From assembly GCA_963682055.1 (NCBI GenBank), contig OY821749.1, positions 6,002,336-6,066,335 of the forward strand: a DNA stretch of 64,000 bases. Direction: 5' to 3'. Under the pieces are notes generated by a model. The model did not search any database. It was not told the DNA's origin and saw only the letters and a list, made by a program, of their open reading frames with translations. Positions within the stretch are counted from its first letter, which is position 1; each line of letters opens with the position of its first letter. The translations under genes were made by a program, and so were the position numbers. Positions 36,693 through 49,872 of the stretch are shown piece by piece. Source of the stretch: Primula veris. Its lineage: Eukaryota > Streptophyta > Magnoliopsida > Ericales > Primulaceae.

Positions 36693-36698
36693 AATAAA
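36693..36698 (+). terminator. Candidate poly(A) signal of the DUF819 gene
   Basis: AATAAA within TAAATAAATAAATT, about 150 bp after the stop codon, a usual place for a plant polyadenylation signal. The actual cleavage site is not known. Confidence 0.4.
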
Positions 36699-38788
36699 TA
36701 AATTAGGGTTCCCGCACAACCATCCCGAAAGAGATAGAGCAATCGGAACAAAGAGAAAGAACCCTCAACACTCAAATGCATTTTATCAGTCCCTTCCATT
36801 GTGGTATAGATACGTGGTAATAACTCTTATCCAAATTGTTGAAATAACTTTTTTTAAAGTTCTATTGTATAATTTAACATTTGAACTATTTAGAAAAAAA
36901 ATGAAAATTTTCGTTTCGGCAATTTACTTACATGTTCAAAGCCGGTCAAAGTTGCACGTGGATTCGTTTAGGACTTATAATGTGGAACGGTGGGAGTAGT
37001 TCATTTTAAATAGATATGTGGACGGTACACATTTGCTGGTACACAGGCGTATCGAAGATTGGAAAACTAATGCATACTGCAACAATGTAACAGATCATAC
37101 TATACAATTTCATTCGTTCAGCATTCTCTTGTTTAGTTTTTGCTTTTCTTGAGCAGTGCAAAGATTTAAAAAATCTAGAATGGGGAAGTTTTTCTTCTAA
37201 TGTAGTTTTATGAAAATATTATTCTTTTACTGCACTTGATGTGAATATGCAGAGAACAACAAACTGTGCTTACGCTTTGGACACCGCAGGTGATTGTGCT
37301 GAAAAGCTCTCTACAACAGATAAGGTTATGTTGGACACCAGAATAGGTAGTGCGTAGCACTGTAAGGCTGCAAAAAAGGTTGAGTCGAGCTGAGTCTGGC
37401 TCTATTCAAGCTCGGCTCATTTACTAAATGAGCACCGAGTCTGGCTCTATTCAAGCTCGGCCCATTTACTAAATGAGCACTAAAATTGAGTGCAGACTCG
37501 GCTCATTTATACTAAACGAGTCCGCACCGATCCTTTTCATGAACACAATCTCAACACGTTTCAGATTCTTTTAGTACCCTTTCGCTCGAAATTTTTATTT
37601 TTTACTTAACTAAAATATATACAAAGATAATCATAAAACAGACAAGTATTGTGATTTTTAACATTAACTAATCTAGATTGGAAATACGTTCGTATTATAT
37701 CGAGTGAAGAGTTTTTAGCGATCGTGTGCGGTATATTTTATAATTATTACATATATAGGTGTGAATATAAATATGTCACTTTTCAAAGAGCAAGTTGTTA
37801 ATCGTACCTCAGTAGTCAGTATAGCAGAATTATGAGCCAACGTGTATAATAATACACAATAAATGACAGCATGTTTCCCACCTGACTCATAACCCTTAAA
37901 ACTCTTTCACAAATGAAGTTCAAATGGTCCCAATTGTAGCATATCATAACAATGATCTCAATCTAGCGAACAATCCATATATACAAGTATACAACCTAGC
38001 TACTCAACTGATGCCTTGTTTGGTATATAAGCTCGAGTTTTCTGCTGAAAGGAAGCACTCATTTTAGTCGATGATGATCTTTTTTTCTGGCAATTTTGCT
38101 TCAGTAAGGTAAAAACCCTTTAACCTTGATGAACTTGGCTTTTGTTTCGAGCTAAAAGATTTAGTTTATCTGCTTAAAATCTGGAAACAAACAATCACTA
38201 ATTTGAAGAATTAAGGCTATCTTAAGTACTCAGATTTAGTACTTTCTCATCTTTCAATTTAAAGACCAAGATTTCAGAGCACATCATATCAGCTTTCCCC
38301 TTCAGTGTAGTTCAATATAAGCTCCAACTTACCAGAAAGTTCATATCAAGAGCTCATGATGTCCAAAGCTAGAACATTCCAGTAAATAATGAAATGCTTG
38401 CAATTATTTCAAACAAAAAATATATAAAATTAACCAGCAAGTAGATAATGAGGGGAAGCCAAAAAGAACTGATTTCATTGTTTGTACCGTCTTCACCAAC
38501 ATCAAAAAGTTAACAGATATAGAAACAGCATTAACCCTGTACAGAGACTAAAGACCATCCTATTTTAGTAAGTCATCCACATATGCAAGGACAAACCCAA
38601 AAGTACAAGGAAAAAAACAGTCATTAGTAACATAAGACTAAATTGAATCTCTCAAAAAACTACGAGACGCTGCCAACTGGAATAAGGCATGACTAAAATC
38701 TGAGATGGTGAGCATTTCCTACCCAAACAGAAGACAAGATTAAAATTACAAAAAAAAAGGGAAAGCAAAAGGTCACAGCTATCACCCT
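36699..38788. other. Intergenic DNA between convergent genes
   Basis: Contains a short tandem repeat (37392-37481) and, at its right end, the presumed 3' UTR of the RS-like gene. No other gene was recognised. Confidence 0.5.
37392..37481. repeat. Tandem duplication, two 45-bp units
   Basis: GAGTCTGGCTCTATTCAAGC begins units at 37392 and 37437; both continue CTCGGCYCATTTACTAAATG and AGCAC. Only one or two mismatches separate them. Confidence 0.75.
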
Positions 38789-41700
38789 CTAACTGATCTT
38801 TGCATCATTTTCACTATCTCCAGCTCCAGGTAGCTTGGAGCAAATATCATTCGTCAAATCACCATCATATTTTCTCGCTTCCTCACATGATTTCATGAGT
38901 GCATCACTTTTCTCGGTACTTTTAATGCAGATATTGTTATTGTTACTATACTCCTCGCTTATATTATTACCCTTCAAACGGTCATCCTCGTCACTTCTGA
39001 ACCGTCTAGCAAAGCCACCTGTATCACTGTGCCTGAATCGACAGATCATCTCGTGCTTATTTCTAGATCTTGTTCTCTCACTATCATTACCATCATAACC
39101 ATTACTATTAATATTGTTTTTATTATTATTATTATACCCCCTGCAACCTCCACCAGACTGCTCAGAAAACCTTTCAGAATTTAACCTTGGTCTAAAACCT
39201 CCATCATCTGATTTCATTCTACCATTAGTACCATCCGAACAAAATCTCGGTCTCTGCCCAAAAAACCTTCCTGGAGAAGTTCTCTCTCTTAAGCGATTGG
39301 GCCCATTGTTACGGTCGTTGAAGAAGTGTCTTCTCGGTGGTGACAAACGCAGATTCGTGTTCTTCGAGAATTTCGAATTATAGTTTATACCATTTCTTCC
39401 CATTCTGTCCTCGGACCGAAAATTGGGAGATCTGTTGTTTTGCCTCTGCCCACTATTTCTCTCTCTCTGCAGGTGCCACGGGACAGGTGACCTAGTCCTT
39501 GATCTAGATCGAGACTTTCTAAGAGCAAAACTGTTGTCCCTGTTATAACCGGAAGTGCTACATTGCCTAGTGGTCGAACGATGACGTGGCATCCAATTAA
39601 GAGATGGTGCTGCGTCATCCGCCATACGGTCATTGAACTCGCCCCTGTTACCTTTAACAAAACCATGCCGGTAATACCCAGACCTGCCTCTACCCCTGCA
39701 ATTGTGATTATCATCTCTTGTCGAATAATTATTATTCATTGAATTGTGATAATTATCGTCAGGTGGCCTCCTTTTAACAAAGGGTCGATTACCATCCTTC
39801 ACATAAATTTTACTTCTAAAGCATCTTTGATCATCATAAGCGAACTCATCATCGTTTGTATCTGGAGTTCTGTTACTTCTTAGTCTGGGTTTAAACCCTC
39901 CACCTCTTGGATAAATATTATAATGGTTATTTTGCTGGTTTCCATCATGCATCCGTGAATAAGGTCTGTCTCTTTCCAAGTACTTATCGGGACGATAGAC
40001 CTTCCTATCTTGAAAGCAACCACCGGAGCTGGAATTAGGAAAAAAAAAACCAGGGTTAAAAATATTCCGCAAAAGAAAACCAAAAAATTCAAAATAAAGG
40101 TACATATCGCCTACACCAATATATAAGATTTAACTAAATAGTACAATAACATTTAATTTTACAATTCAGGAACCAAATATACAAAATATCAAACAATTAG
40201 TACACCAACATATCAAAATTTGCAATTTAATAACGAATTAAAAAAAAAACAATTAGTATACCAACCCATTAAATACGGGTTAATTTCAGTTTAGTGACCC
40301 GTGTTTTGGATCAAAATTGATTTGGTGACTTGACTTTCAAAAATCTTGATTTAGTGACGTGTTATACATTTTTAATAATTTAGTGACCTGCCGTTAACTT
40401 TTTGGATGGAAAACGTTAAATTTAACTTTAAAAGTTTAAAACATTTACAGTGCAGTCCTCATAGTTTATAAAGTAACAATTAAGCTAGTAAATTAATTAA
40501 AATAACAAAATTAACCCCTTTTCAGAAAAAAAAAAAAATTATTATGGGAAAAGACACATTTTCAATTTAGCAACTTTTCTCGAGAAAAATGCAATATTTC
40601 AAAGATTTTTTTTCAAGAAAATGTGAGTTTTTCTTTGAAAACTTAGTTTATGTTTAAAAATTTTGTGCTAAATTGTTCTCTTTTACCAATATAATGTTTA
40701 CTTAAGCATTTTTTTAACTGTATACTAAAGGAAAAAACGACTTTGGAAAGAACTTTCTTTTTCAGGAAATTTTTTTCTTTGGATAAATCAATATTTTTGA
40801 ACTTAAATTATTTTGGAAAGAGATTTATATATTAAACAAATTTTTCGAAGATTTATATTAACTTAAATTTTTTAACTTAAAGCCTCTTCAAAAATCGATA
40901 TTATTTTTTAATTCTTTTATTTTTGAAAAAAATATTAATATTATTTCTTACTTATTAGATTTAATTTGTCTTTTCTAAAAATTAGTAGTTTTAAAAAAAA
41001 TTTATAATAAGTATTTTACACATTTCTGCAAAAATAATAAATAAAATACACTTTTTTACAAACTTTTGAGTAGCAGAGAATTAATTGTTTATTGTGTTAC
41101 AAAAATTCAGTCAAAATATTATAATTTAACTTTTTTCGAACTGAAATCTGCATCTTTTAAAATTTTAAGGTTATATTATAAAGTTCCAAACTATACGGAC
41201 TAAATTGGTAATTTATAAACTTTTCCATCCAAAAAAGTTGACGGAAGGTCACTTAATCATTAACAATATAAAACATAGGTCACTAAATCAAGATTTTTGA
41301 AAGTCAGGTCATTAAATTAATTTTGGTCCAAAACACAGGTCAATAAACTGAAATTAACCCCATTATACTCATCGAGTGCTTAAGCTTGGTTTCGTAATTG
41401 TTCGATGTAGTGGCTACATATGTGCTTAGCACACCAGCATGATAGAACAGTTAGAACGCACAATACTAGTGTTTATGGGTTAGCATTACAACTTTAATAG
41501 TTGTTCAAATTTTTGTAGCTTGGGAACAAAAGTATGAACTCTCAATAGTATCGGGTACCAGTTATCAAAAGTTGAAAGGTCCACACAAAAACATGATAAT
41601 TATCCTAAAAATAACAACCAACTGCATTCACAAGAAAGATGTAATACGTCCAAAAATCTAACCTTCGCTGCACGTCTCTAGGAACCTTCCCACCAAATGT

Positions 41701-43528
41701 CCCAGAGCCTGATGATCTTTGTACATGTATTGACAATCTCTCTCTAGTTACCCTTGATCCTACCTTTTCTTCCAATGATGACGCATTCAAATTGAATTTC
41801 TGAGTCGAATCAAAATCACCACCCTCTTCTAATTTTACATTGGTTTCCTTGCTGGTTTTAGCAAAACGGTTACAATCTAACAGATCCCATCCAGAAGAGT
41901 TTCCAGTGCTCAATTCCTTCGGAAAAAAATTTCTTTTACATTTAACCTTTTCAAGCAACTTTCCATTACTATCCATTTGATTACTACCAGAAGCAGCTTC
42001 TCTGTCATTCAGATCATATTCAACACAATCTGTTTCGTCTTCGTTTTCTTGCCACGAAAGGGTAAAAGGTTCCCTTAATTCCCCATCTTCAACAGGTGAC
42101 TCAAAACCTGATTTATATTTTTTCAATTTTCCAATTCTAGCAAAGTAATTGTGCCCTCCAGGAGAATTATCCGACACATCTCCATCATCTAAAAGATCTT
42201 CTAACACAACCTCATGTATACTTTGTTTATTTGCAAAGCCTCCAGTTTGAACGCCTTCTGAGGCTAAACAATTAATAGGATTCAAATCAGAAATTGGACG
42301 ATGGTTTTCTTCAACTTTGGAGGGACAACTACCTTCCATTTTATCAGTTTCCCCACTCCGTAAACCTTCACAACTGACATCTACTGAAGATTTTTTTGGA
42401 AAATCGATATTATTAGGGTCCGGGAACAGCTCCCATTCATCCATCACAGTGTTCAGGTCCCAATGTAACCTTACGTCCTTTCCTGAAGAAGAGTCTTTTC
42501 TAGCATCACCATCGTATTTGCCATGAATATTTGTTGAAACAACTGAAGAAAAAGTTTCCTTTTTAGAAACATGACTAGCTTCATTTTTTTTGTCTTTCAG
42601 CAATGGATCTTTTTTCTGCGAGCATTGGCTACTTTCTTCTACCAAATAAGCATCAACAAGGTCCCTTTTCTCTTCTAGCTTCATTGTATCAACATTAAGA
42701 ACTTCGTCATTAATTCTAGAATTACAAGCAATAGCTGCAAGTAATTCAATTCCATAGGAGTCTTCAGAACAAGGAGGCTGTTTATTAACAATTAATTTCT
42801 CACTGCGATTAATTGTCTGTTCTGGCACAAAACCATGTAAAGCCCCTGGTTGTATCGGTAGAGACTGTTGCATCGGTCTCCTCTTCTTAATTGGTAAATG
42901 GTCTATTTTTTCAGAAAACCGGTTCCCAAGAACCGCTACGCCAAACTGCAAATAAGGAGAAATTATGAATGTCAAGATTGCTATTCAGTATAATTTGTTA
43001 GACAAACATTACTGTGTTATGTTCACTTATACTCGAGTCTCCCTCATTTATATACCAAGACATTCTGAGTTTTTAGTATCTATTATGCATTGAGTAGTTT
43101 TAATCCTTAGAGTTTATACATTTAATCAACTCAGGACACTTATTTTAACAGAAAATCTAATAGCGCTAAGTTTTAGGACAAAAAGGCACAATATGGAAAA
43201 TTTAGGGTCTAAAAGTGCATAACCTATAAGTATAGGGAAAAAATTGGGGATGAATGCTACGAACTAGGACCAGAATGAAAAAAACCCAAAATATGGGGTT
43301 TTAGTATACCTCCTCCGATTCAGCAACTGAAGGCTCGTCTTTGGACTCATCATCATTATGTTGAAGACCAATATTTAAGCACCCGTTTATTCTCCTAGGA
43401 CGCCTGTTTGCACTTCTAAAGCCTTTTGTTACCGTTTTCCAAGATAAGTCGGCATTTGTTAACTCGGCAAGCTCTGTTTTTGTGGTGCTAATCATTGTTA
43501 GGGATGGAGATTGAATTCCATCAACCAT
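38789..43528 (-). CDS. RS-like, low-complexity protein (gene A of a paralogous pair), 913 aa, three coding exons
   Basis: Coding exons on the minus strand: 43528-43310, 42945-41663 and 40028-38789; GT-AG introns; TAG stop. I cannot name the family. Order: an N-terminal Ser/Thr-rich part; FGVAVLGNRFSEKIDHLP then IKKRRP, a likely nuclear signal (about residue 95); a long acidic part; the block LEDLLDDGDVSDNSPGG, then KYKSGFESPVEDGELREP and LSWQENEDETDCVEYD. The last 413 residues are Arg/Asn/Gly/Ser-rich with RKSRSRSRTRSPVPWHLQRE, PPRRHFFND and RMKSDDGGFRPRL. The RS stretch is typical of splicing-linked nuclear proteins, but no RNA-binding domain is present. The relative at 61472-64000 shares these blocks and the same phase at the last splice. 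Introns contain a 1.1-kb TIR element. An intron in the leader is likely (acceptor near 43574). Confidence 0.85.
40277..41360. mobile_element. TIR element with about 150-bp inverted arms in RS-like gene intron
   Basis: GGGTTAATTTCAGTTTAGTGACC at the left faces its near-complement at the right. Similarity continues through the TTTTTGAAAGTC/GACTTTCAAAAATC and TTTTTGGATGGAAAA/TTTCCATCCAAAAAA blocks. Length 1084 bp, interior AT-rich and non-coding. The flanks CATTAAATAC and CATTATACT are similar but do not give an exact target-site duplication, so MULE-type is a guess. Confidence 0.6.
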
Positions 43529-43541
43529 CCGTGCACACCAT
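43521..43541 (-). other. Overlapping upstream ORF of six codons before the RS-like start
   Basis: On the minus strand an ATG at 43541 opens ATG GTG TGC ACG GAT GGT TGA and overlaps the main ATG (43528) in another frame. It could lower translation of the main frame by scanning or reinitiation. Whether it is in the mature leader is not shown. Confidence 0.4.
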
Positions 43542-43574
43542 ATAAGTTGCTAAATAGGATCAACTACAGAAACC

Positions 43575-46439
43575 TGCAGAAAAAGAAGCAGAGCATTAAA
43601 CATCCGCGAAGTAAAATAGAATACATTCAAAGTTCACTAATCTAGATGAAAACTTATGAGATCCACTTCTCCGACTAGTTTTAAGTAGTAACCTCAAATC
43701 TCTGTCTCCGTTGGCCATTTCCAGAACACAAAAAAAAGGGATGGACTAATTATCAAATTCCTTTGTTTTAGAGTTGGTGGTGGGTCCCATATATAACACA
43801 TGTTTCCTAAAGAGATTTAAACTGATTGAGCGTGCTATTTTTTAATGCTCTGGAATGCCTAATACTTCCTCCCCCAGTCTTCTGTATTAACAACATCGAT
43901 TCCGACATGTCGACTGATTGCACTAAAATAACCTTCAAAGATTGCACTAAATATCACTTACGGAAAAGTCAAAGAGAAAAACCTAATACAGACATACGTC
44001 AACAAACAGACACCATCAAGATCTGTATTTCCTATTATAGTAATAATTAGAAGTAGTAGTAATATTATAAAAGTGGATAAGGAATTCGTAGGCATTAATG
44101 ATAAGTTGATAAATACAAAAATGCCGACAGACACCCTGCTAAACAACAGCCAACTAATTGTAAAGCACAACAAGCTCAAATAAAATGAACAGATCCTTGC
44201 TAAACACCTTACGAAAAAAAAGTATATCATAAACGCCCTCGAGTTACAATAAGATCGTATTACAAAATCATTTAGATATTAATCATTGCCGGACATAAAA
44301 CACAAAAACAGACAACCTTGATCATGTCGTGTCGAAATCTGCTAAAAAAAAAATGAGTTTTACGGTAGTCTTGCTGAAATAGGGAAACTCGGTCTGTAAA
44401 TTTGGAATTTTGTTTGAACTGAATAGACGTGGAAAAACTTTGTGCTTCGTAAAACAATAAACAGATGGGAAAATCATCCCCATAAATGGCTTTCAAATAA
44501 ATACAAGCGACCCATGCAATTAATTTGAACCGGCCACATGCAGACCAGCACATGCTCAAACCAGTGTAAGTATCATCACTATAGCGGAAACGCCTTAAGT
44601 AAATGCCCTTCACCTTCAACCACGGTACTTGTTTGCTAATAAATAAAACAGCGTCGACCCAGGCAATCTACCTGAACCGATAGACTATGAACAACTGCAT
44701 GCCTAAAAAGTAATGCATGGAACTTATTATGATGCCCAAAAAAGCAAACACTTGTCATAAATATCTTAACTTTCAATAATACCGTGTGAGTGGCGAGTTA
44801 AAAAATATAAGAGCGTTGACTGGTGCACACGCCTAGCATAAGCACCCTAAACTTCAATAAGACCATGCTAACGGCATGCTAATGATTACAAAATCTTAGA
44901 CCCATGCATTCAAACCTATAACAGACAGATTTCAACCAGCACAATAATAGACTATCTTTCTAATCTCGTTTGGAATTTTGGAAAATCAAGGGCTTTTCAG
45001 TGATCTTGACAAAGAAGTGGAATTTTGACATACCAACTATCAAAAATCTGGAATCAGGAAATTTGGCCAAAATGAGGAATCCAGAAATAAGGAAATTTAG
45101 GAAACTATGAAACCACGTTGCAATAACTCGTGAATTGTATTCGGCCAAAGAAGTCGGAAAAGCTATAGTGGCCATTAATGACCTGTAAAAAACACACGAG
45201 CTTATGCGATATTCTGCTCAAGTGAAATCTACCGGTTGATACCCACGTAAATACAAACTAATTGATAACTCAGGTGACCTTAAAGGCCAAAAATTTTCCT
45301 TTAGAAGGAAAAAATCAAAAGAGAAGTGCAATATCGACAGCCTGAATATGAAGCACATTAATAGATTATCTTTACAAACATCAGTTTTGAAAATTTGGGA
45401 AAAATGGTTGCCTTCCTGCGATATTGCCAAATAAGTGGACATAATAACCTATGTGTCGATCGAATTCAGCAATTTTAAAAAAATTGTTAAAAAATAACGG
45501 GTCATATTTATTCCTATATCACAAAATAGTGGGCAAAGCAATTATAGTCAATAATGGAGTAATATGTTGGACGATACAAATAAGGGTATCGTATCCGATA
45601 CAGTACTGATACATCGTTTCAATTTTTTTTGAAAATTTAGGATAGATACGGCTATATAAATTAATTAATTTCGATATTAACTTTTTTATAAATGATAAGA
45701 TTTACATAACATATGAAAAATATAAAAGCGAAAAGAATGAAATCCAATTCATGCATTAGTCAGACCTATTAAGTCGGAGGTTGTGAAATAACTCCCGATC
45801 AAGCCTTTTGTGTAGTAACATTTAACCAATTTCTATTTTATTCAACTTTTATACGAAACCTATCAAAAATTTAACTTTTTAGTCACTATTTATATTGTTA
45901 AACCATAATTAGACACATGATATAACTAGATAATGGCATATTCACTATTCAAGCATAAATTTTTTTAGTATATATATTTATTTATTTTTAGAAGCCAAAT
46001 TTGGCCAAACGAATCGATACTCGTATTGTTGGCCTATCAGTGACGTATATGTATCCAAGACATAAAATACTCCAAATCAGAACCAGATAGTGTATCCACG
46101 TATCTGTATCCACCTATCCGATAATCATTATTATTTTTAAAGTACACGTTAGGTGGAGTGTTAATACATACAAGAGCAGCAATCATGAGATCAACTTGAA
46201 CTTACCAACGCAAACAAGTAGCTCAAAAACATTCTCGAAAGACTATATTTTATCTCCTTAAGGAAAAAAAACAGCACAAATTTATCACAGGTGTAGATAC
46301 ATTACAACAACAAACTATCTCTTCAAGGACAAATCGAGATTTTCGGATACTAGTTTCCACCATGAGCTACAGATCCACTAATAAGTTCTAAAGTAGAATG
46401 TCAACCAACCACATGAGGAACTTCTGAAGGTCAATTATT
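43575..46439 (-). other. Presumed 5' UTR intron of the RS-like gene
   Basis: On the minus strand, TTTCTGCAG/GTTTCTG near 43574 looks like an acceptor. Donor-like AAG/GTAATC sites lie in the leader copies near 46960 and 47300. The interior is AT-rich with no coding sequence recognised. GTATC-rich clusters near 45580-45620 and 46020-46120 may be the ends of an old transposon. Confidence 0.35.
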
Positions 46440-47480
46440 GCTAGTTTATTTTCATCGAGTGGGAACCCGGAATCGAAATGAAAGGCCCTAGATCATAAGA
46501 TGTCGTATACAACAAGATGGGAATTCATAAATCAACAAACAAATCATACAAGATCAGTTTTTTTCAGCTTCAAGAAAGCGAAATCCAAGAATTGGGCGAA
46601 ATGTCCAAAAACGGATATTTTATTCAGCTCCAGTGGCGATTCTCTCTATCAAACAGCCAAATAATAACAATAATAAAAAGGTAGCTTAAATCAAGCGTCT
46701 TGCTAGATTATTTTCAGCAAGTGGGAACCCGAAATCGAAATGAAAGGTCCTAGATCATAAGATGTAGTGTACAACAAGATGGGCATTCACAAATCCACTA
46801 ATAAATCATACAAGATCAGTGAAATCCAATAAACTTTCCCTCCCCATTGGGTAAAAATTCCAAAAAAATGGAGTCTTTGTTCAGCTCCCATGGCGTTTTG
46901 CTGTATTAAACAGCCAAATAATAGAAAAAAAGGTAGCTTGAATCAAGCTTTCTGGCTTTTGATTACCTTATCCTCGAAAACAGCTTTCGATAACAATAAA
47001 AGGGATCGACGATAACAGCTAGTTTATATCTTCAACTAAACCAATCATGCACAGAGAAAATCAAGATCTGGTTCTCCTTATCATAAGATCTGGTTCTCAT
47101 TATCATACAAAATCAGTTCTTTTCAGCTTAAAAAAGGTGAAATCTAAGAAACTATTCCTCCCGATTGGGTAAAAAGTCCAAAAAATGGAATCATGTTCAG
47201 CTCCGGTGGTGATTCTCGGTATTCTGGTGGTGGTTTCCAAATAATAATAATAATAATAATAATTAAAAGGTAGGTTGAATCAAGGTTTCTGGCTTTCGAT
47301 TACCTTATACTCCAAAAAGGATCCACGATAACAGCGAGCAGACTAATAGAGTAACAAGAAAAAGATCAAATCTTCAAACAAATCAAATAATGCACAGAGA
47401 AAATCAAGATCTGGTTATCGTAATCCCGAAAAAACCCATTAAGTTCAGAACCCAACCAATAGATAGATACATATCTGTAT
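46440..47480 (-). repeat. Three degenerate tandem copies of the RS-like gene's 5' leader
   Basis: Three blocks share, in order, a GGAACCCG-AAATCGAAATGAAAGG or AAATCAAGATCTGG segment, GAAATCCAA, TGGGTAAAAA-TCCAAAAA, TTCAGCTCC, CAAATAATA and AAAAGGTAGCTTGAATCAAG. They cover roughly 46440-46700, 46715-47060 and 47070-47480. The second and third also share the stretch around TTTTGATTACCTTAT-CTCGAAAA (46965 and 47300), which contains the likely splice donor AAG/GTAATC, and the ATGCACAGAGAAAATCAAGA segment (47048 and 47392). Deletions distinguish the copies. Confidence 0.6.
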
Positions 47481-47900
47481 ATGGATAGTAGAGAGAGAGA
47501 GAGAGATCAAATTGTTGTGTTGTTGAGATACATATCATTCATATGTGTGTGTCAGTGTGTGGAGATCCAAATGTTAATATTCTTCTTCTTTAGAGCAAGT
47601 AAAGTTGGTACTAGGAATCTTATGTGGGAATGTATAGCATGAGCGGTGGAGAGAGAGAGAGAGAGAGAGATATAAACCCTTGTTGAAGAAGCTGCTTTCT
47701 TATTCTTCTACAGTAGTTACTATGTAATATTGATTGGTGATGATGATATGATATTAATATTAATATTAATATTAATATTAATACTAAGAAGGTGTTAAAT
47801 AAATGAATGAATATAAATGAGAGATAAATAGTGAGTGAGTGAGTTAGCCTTCCTTCACCACGTATTTAAATGCGATATTTATATTTCCTCAAATAGCCTC
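47481..47900 (-). promoter_or_regulatory. Probable promoter region of the RS-like gene
   Basis: Directly upstream of the leader repeats (minus strand). Holds (GA)n tracts at about 47492-47506 and 47650-47670 (CT on the coding strand) and an (ATTAAT)n tract at about 47750-47783. No confident TATA box was picked. Confidence 0.35.
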
Positions 47901-48231
47901 ACTTGTTCACTCTAATACCCACTCTCTCCCCCTCTACACTACCAATACCCTATTTCTTTCTTTCTTTTTCCTTTTTCTTTTTCTTTTTTCTTTTTTTTTT
48001 TTTTTAGAATAATGATGTTTAAATTTACTTCCTTTCCCATTTAGTATGCTGAACTCTGTTTTTTCTCAATTCGTGTAATTAACTTAAGTTTTTTTTCGAT
48101 TTAATGTAATTTTGGAAAAAACCAACTAACAAGGGTAATTTTGTGTTTTCGACATTTACCATGTCTAAAAGCCAAAAAAGTAACTTTTCTTTTTATCCCG
48201 TTACACCAAACAGACCTAGAGTTCATTATCC

Positions 48232-48268
<37 letters not shown>

Positions 48269-49139
48269 AGGAGAAAGGTTTTTAGATTTGAGAAGAAATG
48301 TACTATGATCTTTTCCTTTTGTTAGTTAAGGGTAAAAAAGTCATTTTACATAATTTAGTATTTTTTTTAGCGAAATTGCATTAAATCGAAACAAAACCTT
48401 AAGTTAATTATATTATTTGAGAAAAAGTAGAGTTCGGTATACTAATTGAGAATTGAAAGAAATTTGAATACATTAAACATCATTAATCTTTTTTTTTTCT
48501 TCTTCTTGGGTGCAATGCAAATTTACTTAACTTATTAACCCAATCGTCCCTTTTACAACATATTTTTTTAGTTAGATTTTTAAATTTTGCATTTTAAACA
48601 TCTGTGATTGTTTAGACAATCAAATTAATTTAGTTTTTAAAAATATGACTTTTATGATGAAAAAGGTTAAAAAAAAAATGCAGATTTTTAAAAATCCAGA
48701 TTTTCAGTGGTTTTTTAAAATCGGATTTTGGACTTTTTTTTTTTTACCAAACGGACACTAAATCAGGTTTTTATAAGGTTAATAGAATTAGAAAATTGGA
48801 TGTTTTGGATTTTTTCAATAGAATTAACGTATGAATAAATTTAGGCAGGATTTTGTCTTTTTTTAGAGATAACATAGATTAAGTAAATATATCGACAAGA
48901 ATGTCTAAAAAAAAATTCATTTCTGGATTTATAATATATTGGTGCTCGTATACTATTTTTATTAGAAATTAAACCTATTTGGTTTCAAATTTTAGCTTGC
49001 GTACGTACAAATCTAGCACCGGCTCCCTATGAATTATTGATCAATTTAATTGGGTTGGATTATATTGAAGTTTTTAACGGTGTGCATTCATGATTTTTAC
49101 TTCAAAAATGCAAAAGTATTTGGTTTACCAAAAAAAAAA
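47901..49139. other. Intergenic AT-rich DNA with microsatellite
   Basis: Contains a TTTCTTTC/TTTTTC tract (47955-48004) and an (AT)n run at 48235-48264. A segment after that run resembles an inverted, diverged copy of 48040-48120 (TAATTTTGG/AACTTAAG versus CTTAAGTT/TTAATGCAA). No gene. Confidence 0.4.
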
Positions 49140-49445
49140 AGAAATACGAGTTTTCTCATATGTATTCGTAATTATTTTTCGATTATATTTTTTAAACAAC
49201 GTTCTATTTTATTTATAAAGTGTTTGTTCAAAAAAAATTATAAAATTTGACCTTTTATATTTTTTTTTTATATTTATTAATATTACTACCTTATATTTTG
49301 TCAAACAAACAATTAAACATAAGAAAGTATATAAAAGGTTAAATTTTATAGGTTTTTTTGAAAAACAAAACTTTAGAAATAAAATAAAACTTTGGTTTAA
49401 AAAATATAATCAAAAAATAATTACGAATGCATATGAAAAAACTGA
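49140..49445. repeat. Foldback (hairpin) repeat, arms about 110 bp
   Basis: The left arm (about 49160-49262) reads CGTAATTATTTTTCGATTATATTTTTTAAA onward. The right arm (about 49325-49435) carries its complement, including ATAAAAGGTTAAATTTTATA and AATAATTACGAATGCATATG. Several mismatches. MITE-like, but without a clear target-site duplication. Confidence 0.55.
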
Positions 49446-49872
49446 TAAGCTGACCAAAATCTGACCATACTAACATGAGAAAATTTGAAACCCAGGTGGG
49501 AAAACAATTTTGGGGAGGTAATTTTTTCGGTTCATTAAAGTAAACTCTGAGTTATGATATTTGACTTTTTAAATGCTAGTCGAAGTCGTAACTCTCAATT
49601 CTTAACTCATAGTTACCAATCATAACTCTTACGACTCGTAAAATTGAGTTACACTTTTTCAATCAAAAAATAATTACAAATGCATGTATTGAATTTTTAA
49701 ATTTTACGTTAATTTCCAAAACATGCAGTTATACATCTCGAAAAAAAAAAACCGTATATTTGTCTTTTCGTCATGAAACTGTGAAGATTTGCATTAATCA
49801 AATATTTATTTGGAGCGTTTTTGTATAAAAGTGTCTACAAAAGTGTACATTTAACGCTCCCATATATATGTA

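Noticed and set aside
44272..44619. 115-codon frame in the RS-like gene's leader intron
   Set aside because: No recognisable domain, no supported splice sites and AT-driven composition.
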